From positions 41,245,111 through 41,309,110 of the forward strand of contig OY997593.1 of assembly GCA_963921825.1 (NCBI GenBank): a stretch of 64,000 nt of DNA, in the 5' to 3' direction. Positions 56,013-64,000 of the stretch are shown piece after piece. The notes beneath the pieces are model-generated. The model was not told the DNA's origin. It made no database searches and was given only the letters and a program-made list of their open reading frames with translations. The position numbers and the translations under genes are program-made. The number at the start of each line of letters is the position of its first letter. Position 1 is the first letter of the stretch. Source of the DNA: Erodium maritimum. Its lineage: Eukaryota > Streptophyta > Magnoliopsida > Geraniales > Geraniaceae.

Positions 56013-57998
56013 AAGGAATTTCGTCCACGAAATTTAAAACAGACGTACCTCAGGAGTCGAACAGATCGGGGTACTTCGCGCGAACCTCGTCCTCGCGCTC
56101 CCAAGTCGACTCAGCCTCGTGGTGCAGCCACTGCACCTGTTCAAAGCGGATAACCTTTCCACGCAGGACCTGCTCCCATGGATCCATTTCCCAAACCGGT
56201 TTCTTCTTATACGAGACATCACCCGTTACCTCGACATCTGCCCACTCAAAGACGTGCGAGGCGTCCGCATATACTTCCGCAACTAGGAAAAGTGGATATT
56301 CCCAAGCTGCGGTGGCAGTGCAAGTCGATATGCAACTGCTTCCACTCCACTCAAGACCTCGAAAGGCCCGATACACCGCGGGCTAACATGCCTCCGCCGC
56401 GGTTGAAACGCACCAGTCCACCTTTCGGACTCACCTCCAGGGATACATGGTCACCGACTACTGGCTCGAGAGGTCGGCGTCGTCTGTCAGCAAAGCTCCT
56501 GCCGACTCTGCGCGGTATTCAACCGCTCACGCCTCGGCACGACCGACTCAGCTGTCTCTCGGTCCAGTTCTAGACCCAGTAAACCCTCATTCCTCACTTC
56601 CGCCCCGCACACGGGCGACCGAAACGGCCTACCATACAACGCTCCGAACGATGCCATCCTGATACTGGCCTGAAAGCTGTTGTTGTAGGCGAACTCGGCT
56701 AACCGATCACGAAATCCATCGTGACGTGCCCCCATTTCCACTGTACCCGCAGTGGTTGCTATAATCCAGCGGGATGCTGTTGTTCGGCTCTCACCTGCTG
56801 ACGAGTGAGGCACCGCGATACTAATTCCGCAACCGCTCTCCGCATCCCGCTCCACTAGATATGCCGCCTGATGTCGCGCTCCTCTTAGTGCTACCCACGT
56901 GCACTGTCAGACGCGAATGATGGGACTCTCGCAACTGGTAATATCCGGATCGTAGATCAATCTTCAAGAAGCATGTCGACCCTCTCACCTGGTCGAGCAA
57001 GTTGTCAATCCTCGGCATCGGGTATCAAGTCTTCACCGTGACCCAGTTCAGCTTCCAGTAGTCTATACACATCAGAAGCTCTCCACTCTTCTTCTTCACG
57101 AAGAGTGCTGGTGCTCCCCGCGACGATGTGCTCGGACGGATAAACCCCTTCTCCCGAAGCTCCTCGAGCTGACGCTTCAGCTCAGTCAACTCTGCCGGCG
57201 CGAACCTGTAAGGCGCCATCGATATCCCTGCCGTTCCCGGCATCAGGTCAATCCTGAACTCCACCTCACGAACTGGTGGTAACCCGCTCAATCCTCAAGA
57301 AAGACCTCGGGGAACTCGCACACCACTCGCGGTAACTCTCGGCTCTGCACGGCCGATACTTCCTCCACTACGGACAATGCCGATAGGAGAACTCCGCTAC
57401 TCTTGCCCAGAATACACGAAACTTTCGTGTTGCCCGTTGACACCGTCACTCGTTGCCTGTAACAGTCGATATTGGCTCGGTACTTCGCCAGCCAATCCAT
57501 TCTTAGGATCACATCAAAGCCTGTCATTTCGTGAGTATCCTTCCCACGGATACACGCACAAGCTCAGTCGCTGCCGAACCTCACGGATCCTCGCAGTCTC
57601 TCTAAGACCTCGATCCACTACCGCCGTTGTGCCCACCAACTCCGAACATACCTTACTCCTCGGGGTGAGGACTCCATCCAACATCAGGGCTCTTAAGCCC
57701 TCTCTCGAACCTCATGTATTAGTTCGCTTCTCTAACTTCGTAGGCACGACAGACCCTAGTCAACACTACACCACCACCAACCGGCGTGTCCAGACGCATG
57801 GGTGGACTCAACGGCTCTAAACTCAGCCCCAACATCTCAGCACAACTCGACGAAGCAAACGAGTGTGACGTCCCGATGTCCATTAAAAATGACGCCCAAA
57901 TCAGAGACCGAACGAACATTCCATTGGTCACCCCGACAAGGTAAAGTACAGCCCTCACACGATCCTCTATGCATTTACTTATAAATTTCCGCAACCAA
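56000..57998 (-). pseudogene. Gypsy B pol remnant
   Basis: From 57994 leftwards: protease (LMDIGTSHSFASSSCAEMLG; the usual DTG is DIG here), then GFDVILRMDWLAKYRANIDC at 57527-57288, RT start at 57291-57025 ([55 protein letters not shown]) and 57018-56821 ([30 protein letters not shown]). Then it jumps to the integrase end (LAEFAYNNSFQASIRMASFG, ALYGRPFRSPVC, 56680-56580). The C-terminal block lies at 56376-56050 (VAEVYADASHVFEWADVEVT, STWEREDEVRAKYPDLFDS). The RT catalytic YIDD block and RNase H are deleted. Confidence 0.87.
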
Positions 57999-58189
57999 AC
58001 CGGTATTCGCTACTCGTCCCCTGCGGGAGAAGTAGTAAAGGGGATGAGCGTTCTGATCACCTCCACGGACACCCGTTCGATTATGGCATACTAGTAAAGC
58101 ACTAACGACTTACCAATCTAACCAGGGCAAACCACTACCTCGAATCCTGATACCAAAACGTCACACTGCTCACGCTATCAGTACCTCAA

Positions 58190-58470
58190 ATACTCGCTCA
58201 CGTAAGGGAAACCTCGAATGGGGATCATATTCTCAACTCCGCAAGCCACTATTGCTCACAACCTCAATACCCTAATTACCCAATCACGTAGGGAAACCTC
58301 AAACGGGGATCATGTTCTCAACTCCGCAAGCCACTATTGCTCACAACCTCAATACCCCAATTACCCGATCACGTAAGGAAACCTCAAACGGGGATCATGT
58401 TCTCAACTCAGCAAGCCACTATTGCTCACAACCTCAATACCCCAATTACCCGATCACGTAAGGAAACCTC
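58190..58470. repeat. ~85-bp minisatellite in gypsy B 5' LTR
   Basis: About three copies with GGAAACCTCAAACGGGGATC, TGTTCTCAACTCCGCAAGCC and ACTATTGCTCACAACCTC, then shorter ACTCACGTGAGGGAAACCTC forms up to 58550. Confidence 0.9.
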
Positions 58471-58778
58471 AAATAACCCACTCACGTGAAGGAAACCTCA
58501 AACCACCCGTTCACGTGAGGGAAACCTCGAACACCCGTTCACATAGGGGAAACCTAGTTCGTATGGCGCCGCAGCGCATCAACCCTAACCTCTCTCCATG
58601 GTGAGACTCTTACACTGAGGCGCTGTATCACTACCACAGGTTATTGATGAGTCTCGAACCCAAGAACTCACCCTTTTAACACCGAGCTTACGACCTCTAC
58701 AACCAACACAAACATGAACACAGCCACTCAAAACCAACACACAAACTGCATAGTCAAGACGGTGGAACAACACAGGAA

Positions 58779-58876
58779 TCACGGATCCGTGGCAGACCCC
58801 TTCACGGTTGGGGTCACGGAGCCGTGACGAAGGCCCAAAACTCGTCAAAACGCGTTGCTCCATCACGGATCCGTGA
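58779..58876. repeat. Palindrome array in gypsy B 5' LTR
   Basis: TCACGGATCCGTGG at 58779, TCACGGAGCCGTGA at 58814 (35 bp later) and TCACGGATCCGTGA at 58863. Same element as at 16628-16746. Confidence 0.88.
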
Positions 58877-59762
58877 CAGGGTCGGTGACGCTCGCGCATG
58901 GGTACAAGGAAACGGACCAACTAAGACCGCTGTAACGACGGCTAAGCTTTTTGGATCCAAAACGGGCCTCGAACGGAGCAAAATGTCGCTCAGTTGACTT
59001 TTCCGGTAAAAAGTCAACCTTTCCCAAATTGGTCAAAAAGTTTCCCTAAGTCCCCCAGAACTCCCTTTGGTCGATATCGGGGTCAACTTAAGTCCGTTAT
59101 GACCCTCGGGGTCAAATTTAGGTTCATTTAAGTGTGTGTCCCAAAATTTTAAATTTTCCTGTTTTTCGCCGATTTGACTGCGTTGACCGGGAGTGGTTCT
59201 TACATATTAAATTACGAATATGAAAACGGATAGGATTGAACCAGTGATGCATGATGACCTGTGTGGTTATTTCTTGTTTTGATCGATATGTTAAATTGTG
59301 GGATGGTTGGGGATTTGATACCGGTTAAGCCGGCGGGGTTACCACGTGGAGTGGGGAGACGGTAAGTGATGGTAAGTACGTGACGGTTTTGAGTGTGGTT
59401 AAGAATCTAATACGATCTATTCGTTGTCGCATATCGTGATTGTATGTGGGCAAGTGTGCCATGTTTGATAATGTGAACCCTTGTTTGTGATATGACCGGG
59501 TGAGTGATAGACCGGCTGTGTGTGCTATGTTGAGATGGTCCAGTTGGTATACTGAGACCATCAGTGTTTTGTGCGGTGTGTTAGTTCCTGTTTTTGGGTG
59601 TTCCAAGAGACGGCGTACCCGGTGTGGACTTACACCGAGGGTTAGTTCCGGTGAAGCGTATCGAGGCCAAGGATGGCGTGATCAGTACCCGATGATTCGT
59701 GGTCCGGGACGATGGGTGACCGAGGCGTGTACCGATCCTGTACGTGTGATAAGATATTACCT

Positions 59763-60285
59763 CACGTCTGTGTGCGTGGAACCCTTCGTCTGTGTGCGGA
59801 GGAGTATATTACCCCACGTCTGTGAGCGTGGAACCCTTCGTTTGTGTGCGGAGGAGTATATTACCCCACGTCTGTGTGCGTGAAACCCTTCGTCTGTGTG
59901 CGGAGGAGTATATTACCCCACGTCTGTGTGCATGGAACCCTTTGTCTGTGTGCGGAGGAGTATATTACCCCACGTCTGTGTGCGTGGAACCCTTCGTCTG
60001 TGTGCGGAGGAGTATATTACCCCTTGTCTGTGTGCATGGAACCCTTCGTCTGTGTGCGGAGGAGTATATTACCCCACGTCTGTGTGCGTGGAACCCTTCG
60101 TCTGTGTACGGAGGAGTATATTACCCCACGTCTGTGTGCGTGGAACCCTTCGTCTGTGTGCAGAGGAGTCTATTACCCCACGTCTGCGTGAAACCCTTCG
60201 TCTGTGTGGGTGGAACCCTTCATCTGTGTTTGGAGTATATTACCCCACGTCTGTGTGCGTGGAACCCTTCTTCTGTGTGCGGATG
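59763..60285 (+). repeat. 52-bp minisatellite in solo LTR C
   Basis: About ten copies of a 52-bp unit with CGTCTGTGTGCGTGGAACCC, TTCGTCTGTGTGCGGAGGAG and TATATTACCCCA. Because 52 is not a multiple of three and no forward frame has a stop, three long overlapping frames run through it. These are artefacts of the repeat, not genes. Confidence 0.95.
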
Positions 60286-61131
60286 AAGTTATTGGGACTG
60301 ATGTTGCATAGTCCGATACGATAAAAGTGGTGGTGTGCCTCCGGTGGTATGACTTTTGCCATTAAATGACATATGTGTGTGTCTTGCCATGTGCTTTATT
60401 CTCATTGGATGGATGGGTGCTTTCGGATAAGTACGTTTAAGGTTGTGGAAATGGGCAGTAATGGGGAAGCGCGTTGTTGGGCTCTGTGCATTGGTTTAAG
60501 TGTGATTTTGGTCTTGTGAGAGGGTCTGGTGACAAGGGGTGTAGTTGTATCTGATTACTGTGTTGCCGTGCGAGTTCGTACGTGTGGTTGGTTGTGAGAT
60601 AGCTGTGGGCTTTGCCTACTGAGAATTGTTGGGTGTTCAGTGCCAAGCGCTAGTTGTGGAAAGTGGTTGAGTTCGGATCGTTGTGAGTCGGTTTTACGGG
60701 TCGAGCCTGAGTGAAGGCCAAGTGTGGTCTTGGAGTAACCGTTTACCTGTTTTAATAGTTGTGCTTACTAGTATGCCATAATTGGACGGTTACCCGTGGT
60801 GATGAACTGTGGTTCAGATCCTTAACTACTTTTTCTACTGAGCGTAAGCTCATCCCCTTACTTTGTTATGTTTCAGGTGTTGTTCGGGATCTATACTAGC
60901 AGGACTCTCGGAGCCGGGAGCTAGCGAGGGTATAGCTAGTGTCTAGCGACATACTGTTAACTGTTGAACTATTTTTTTTACTGTGTTTTATCGAGCTGCG
61001 ACTCGCGGTATTGTTTAAAGTTTTAAAAATTGTGAGTTGAGGCTTATTGGTTTTATTTTCGACGAAAATCTTTTTTGTTTTAGCTCACGTATCGAATTCG
61101 GTCAAAACAGGATTTGGGGCGTGACAATTCT

Positions 61132-62102
61132 ACTTCACATTTTTTTCATGAAATTTGAAAGAATTTCATTCTTGTAGATACCTCAATACTTTCTTTGCAG
61201 CTTCACATAAAAAGAATTTCTAAATTGTTTTCCAGTTCATTCTGTAGTCATTATTAGAAACCAAAATTAGAACTTACATTGGAACAACAATTATAAAGCA
61301 TCTATTCATCTTGAATCTCTCTTTAACTTTATAATGTATGCTTTATGAGACAATCCCCACCATCCTTGCGATTTATTGATCAATAGATCACAAAGGATGT
61401 CTCAGTCATACATTTCATTCCAAAAAATTTAGAGATAAATTTCTTGGTTAGACCATTATAAACCAAGATCATTAATAACAAGCAAGATATTGTCAACATA
61501 TAGATCACGAATTATAAACTTACTCCCACTGATCTCTAGATACATATATCGATCAACGATGTTTTCATTAAATCCAAAGGATATGATAATATCATTGAAC
61601 TTTATATACCATCACTGGGAAACTAATCTAAGTTTGTATATTGACTCCTTAAGTTTATACACCGTGTGTTATTTTCTATCAACCACAAAATCTTCGGGTT
61701 GACCCAAGTAAATTCTTCATCTAAGTTCCCATTCTAGAAAAATAGTTTTCACTTACATTTGGTGAAACTCTAAATCATAATAATCTACAATTCACTTTTT
61801 ATGGATTATGAAAAAACAAAACCGTACCACTTTATGATTTCAAAGTTATAATTGAAATCCTATAGATAGACCACATAATCATTAGAAATAACAAGTTTCG
61901 TAATGTAGTTTCTAGTGATTTATCTATCATAGGTTCATTCATTTCAACTCCATCATGTGGTGCTTAGACATGAATTTGTTGTTCTTGTATATCATTATCA
62001 TTGTCAATATGTACATGAACAACAACTTGAGAAGAAGAAGGAGACAAACAAACTTGTACTCTAACTTCTTGAATCTTTATTCCAAGCTCCCACTAACCAT
62101 AT
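61132..62102 (-). pseudogene. Copia-3 RT fragment
   Basis: The minus strand near 61505-61463 reads LYVDNILLVINDLG, the Copia RT active-site block with the second catalytic Asp of YVDD replaced by Asn. Flanking sequence is decayed and heavily interrupted. It lies upstream of the RNase H piece, as expected. Confidence 0.7.
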
Positions 62103-62375
62103 TGTCACGCCCCAAATTCAGTAAAACCGAACCCTGAACGCGAACGTTTAATTTAATAAAACCTTTTCAGGCCTTTTGAATAAATTACTTTAAAACCACC
62201 ATTTAGTTACACAAAATAATTAATTACAACGCAAAAGTACGTCCCAACAAGCGGACAAAAAGGCAAGGTATATGTCGCTAGACTCAAAAGTAAACCCGGA
62301 CTCCCGCTCCTAGCTCTTCAAGCTTCGGAAGCTCACCTAGTCCATCCTGCGACCAGTACCTGTAGGAAAAGCACA
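62103..62375 (-). repeat. Gypsy D LTR stub
   Basis: Nearly identical to 49269-49540 of solo LTR 1 up to CCTGTAGGAAAAGCA, then breaks into pol. Confidence 0.88.
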
Positions 62376-63905
62376 CACTTCTCCAAGAAGTCGCGCAAAG
62401 TCCTGGACAAACCGACGATAAACGTCCTGTCAGCCCCAAAAAGCTGCGGATCTCGAAGACACTCGTGGGCCGCGCCCACTTCAAACCCGCGTCGATCTTC
62501 GCCGGATCGACCAATATACCGTCACGGGACACAACGTGACCGAGGAATCCCACCTCAGCGAGTCAAAACTCGCACTTCTCCAGGTTGGTGTATAATTGAT
62601 GTGTGCGCAATAGGGTCAGAACACCCCTCAGATGTTCCTCATGCGCCGCCTCGTTCTGCGAGAAGATCAAGATATTGTCCACAACTACCACCACAAATTG
62701 ATCTAACGGTCGGAATAGAATGTTCATCAGATCCATGAACGCTGCAGGTGCGTTCATCAGTCCAAACGGCATCAACAAGAACTCGTAATGTCCATAGCGT
62801 GTCCGGAATGCAGTCTTTGCGACGTCCTCCTCTCGGACTCGCAACTGGTAATATCCGGATCACAGATTGATCTTCGAGAAGCATATCGACCCTCTCAATT
62901 GGTCGAACAAGTCGTCTATCCTCGGCATCGGGTATCGGTTCTTCACCGTAAACCCGGTTCAGTTTCCGGTAATCCATACAGATCCGAAGCTCTCCAATCC
63001 TCTTCTTCACGAAGAGTGTTGGCGCTCCCCACGGCGATGTGCTCGGACGAATAAACCCCTTCTCCCGAAGTTCCTCGAGTTGACTCTTCAGCTCGGTCAA
63101 CTCAGCTGGCGTGAACCTATAAGGCGCCATCGATATCACTGCCGTTCCCGGCACCAGGTCGATCCCGAACTCCACCTCATGGACTGGTGGCAACCCTCTC
63201 AACTCCTCAGGGAAGACCTCGAGAAACTCGCACACCACTCGCGATTACTCTCGGCTCTGCACGGCTGACACTTCCTCCACTGCGGACAACGCCGATAGGA
63301 GCTGCTCTTACTGCCCAGAATACACGAAACCTTTCGTGTTGCCTGCTGACCCCGTCATTCGTCGCCAGTAACAGTCGATATTGGCTCGGCACTTCGCCAG
63401 CCAACCCACTCTCAGGATTTACGTCAACGACTGTCATTTCGTAAGTATCCTTCCCACGGATACACGGACAAGCTCAGTCGCTGCCGAACATCACGGAACC
63501 TCGTGGTCTCTCTAAGACCTCGTTCCTCTACCGTCGCCGTGTCTACCAACTCCGAACACACCCTAATCCTCGGGGTGAGGACTCGATCCAACACCAGGGC
63601 TCTTGAGCCCTCTCTCGAACCTCCTGTATCGGTTCGCTTTTCTAACTCCACCGGCACGACAGACCCTAGTCAACACCACATCACCCCCAACCGGCGTATC
63701 CAGACGCAGGGGTAGACTCAACGGATCTAAACTCAGCCCCAACATCTCAGCATCACTCGACGAAGCAAACGAGTGTGACACCCCGGTATCCAATAAAACT
63801 AACGCCCAAATCAGAGACCGAACAATCTCTCCATTAGTCACTCCGGTAAAGTCTAGCACAACCCTCACACGATCCTCTATGCATTCACTTATAACTTTCC
63901 GCAAC
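62376..63905 (-). pseudogene. Gypsy D protease-RT remnant
   Basis: From 63904 leftwards: protease (ALVLLDTGVSHSFASSSDAE, with the DTG intact); RT from 63238 (VREV-like [70 protein letters not shown]); 62844-62563 with [20 protein letters not shown] and the catalytic block [12 protein letters not shown] (second Asp replaced by Asn); then [20 protein letters not shown] and IRSFLGLTG at 62553-62376. RNase H, integrase and gag are absent. One or two frameshifts. Confidence 0.87.
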
Positions 63906-64000
63906 CAAACCAGCGTTCGCTACTCGTTCCCCTGCGGGAAAAGTAGTAAAGGGGATGAGCGTGCTGCTCACCTCCACGGACACCCTTTCGATTATGGCAT
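63906..64000 (-). repeat. Gypsy D right LTR, inner part
   Basis: CCTGCGGGAAAAGTAGTAAA followed by GGGGATGAGCG matches 58018-58050 of gypsy B. It continues past the window. Confidence 0.8.

Larger units (their letters stand above)
53262..59204 (-). mobile_element. Gypsy element B (deleted Ty3-gypsy)
   Basis: Ends TGTCACTCCCC and GGTTCTTACA; perfect TATTA duplications at 53257-53261 and 59205-59209. The left LTR (3' LTR, 53262-55999) is complete and followed by a polypurine tract. The right LTR (57999-59204) lacks its inner half, and the PBS and gag are missing. The remaining pol (56000-57998) has protease, part of RT and the integrase C-terminus. The chromovirus-like C-terminus (WEREDEVRAKYPDLFDS) suggests the Tekay/Del group. 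Confidence 0.9.
57999..59204 (-). repeat. Gypsy B 5' LTR, inner half deleted
   Basis: From the minus-strand start TGTAAGAACC at 59204 it runs to about 57999, where pol begins directly. It includes an ~85-bp minisatellite (58190-58470) and the 35-bp-period palindrome array (58779-58876). Confidence 0.82.
52414..61126 (+). mobile_element. Gypsy solo LTR C, split by gypsy element B
   Basis: Begins TGTAAAACCC at 52414 and ends GGGGCGTGACA at 61126, with perfect ATTCT duplications at 52409-52413 and 61127-61131. Gypsy B (53262-59204) is inserted in it. Without B it is about 2.77 kb, matching LTRs A and 1 in size. It contains a 52-bp minisatellite (59763-60285) and the TGAGCGTAAGCTCA hairpin near 60838. 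Confidence 0.88.
48708..62102 (-). mobile_element. Copia-3: decayed Ty1-copia element cut by three gypsy insertions
   Basis: LTR at 48708-49097 with the PPT after it. Internal pieces remain at 49098-49268, 51873-52413 and 61132-62102, separated by solo LTR 1, by solo LTR C with nested gypsy B, and bounded by gypsy D. The middle piece contains, on the minus strand, ILMTADPLRNDFP then KTFVDYVESMG near 52150-52075, the end of Copia RNase H. The right piece contains LYVDNILLVINDLG near 61505-61463, the RT active site with the final Asp changed to Asn. Order and strand agree across all pieces. The other LTR is not in the window. Confidence 0.78.
62103..64000 (-). mobile_element. Gypsy element D (deleted, runs off window)
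   Basis: Begins TGTCACGCCCC after the candidate duplication CATAT (62098-62102). An LTR stub (62103-62375) is joined directly to pol, pol ends at about 63905, and LTR sequence follows to the window edge. The pol-to-LTR junction matches that of gypsy B at 57999. Confidence 0.85.

Noticed and set aside
59500-60324. Four overlapping plus-strand frames rich in Cys/Val
   Set aside because: They are produced by the 52-bp minisatellite, which lacks stops in every forward frame; no domain and no gene context.

Overview
This window reads as heterochromatic, repeat-rich DNA of a flowering plant, probably a eudicot. I see plant L1-type LINEs, Ty1-copia and Ty3-gypsy LTR elements and a very large Mutator-like element (MULE), stacked by nested insertion. 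The LTR ends, tRNA-Met primer sites, GT-AG introns and poly(A) tails are all eukaryotic. I find no convincing host gene, rRNA, tRNA or CRISPR array. Nearly every reading frame belongs to a mobile element, and nearly all are broken.

Layout, left to right. 1-1095 is a fold-back element with ~100-bp inverted ends and TTATCAACACT-rich ~285-bp tandem repeats. 1332-13017 is LINE-1 (minus strand), split by a deleted Copia element (Copia-1, 2854-7791, target duplication GGCAG). 13586-20475 is a 5'-truncated LINE-2 (minus), split by a gypsy solo LTR (15689-18654). 20830-23222 is an ORF1-only LINE-3 (plus) with a perfect 17-bp target duplication. 24009-47824 is a giant MULE with matching 53/54-bp inverted ends and a perfect 10-bp target duplication (TAATGACCAT). 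It carries a FAR1-type transposase gene (plus, 25250-28049) and, facing it, a Ulp1/C48 protease gene (minus, 42636-46548). The MULE is split by LINE-4 (28391-42437, minus, with a C-terminal RNase H), which is itself split by Copia-2 (30451-38913, target duplication AGCAT).

Right of the MULE lie a poly(A)-tailed retroposed fragment (to 48462) and a decayed minus-strand Copia-3 (48708-62102). Copia-3 is cut by a gypsy solo LTR (49269-51867, duplication TAGTC), by another solo LTR (52414-61126, duplication ATTCT) that contains gypsy element B (53262-59204, duplication TATTA), and by gypsy element D (62103 to the window end). Target duplications or shared junctions support most of this order directly.

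The most unusual structures are these: (1) a TTGATAAA motif repeated roughly 60 times on one strand through the non-coding parts and introns of the MULE, and again at high density in the 1-1095 element; (2) a 35-bp-period array of the palindrome TCACGGATCCGTGA in two gypsy LTRs; (3) each gypsy LTR copy carrying its own different minisatellite; (4) two gypsy elements (B and D) sharing the same pol-to-LTR junction, suggesting a gag-less subfamily; (5) an ATGA stop/start overlap between ORF1 and ORF2 in two unrelated LINEs; (6) loss of the YVDD catalytic motif from the Copia-2 reverse transcriptase.
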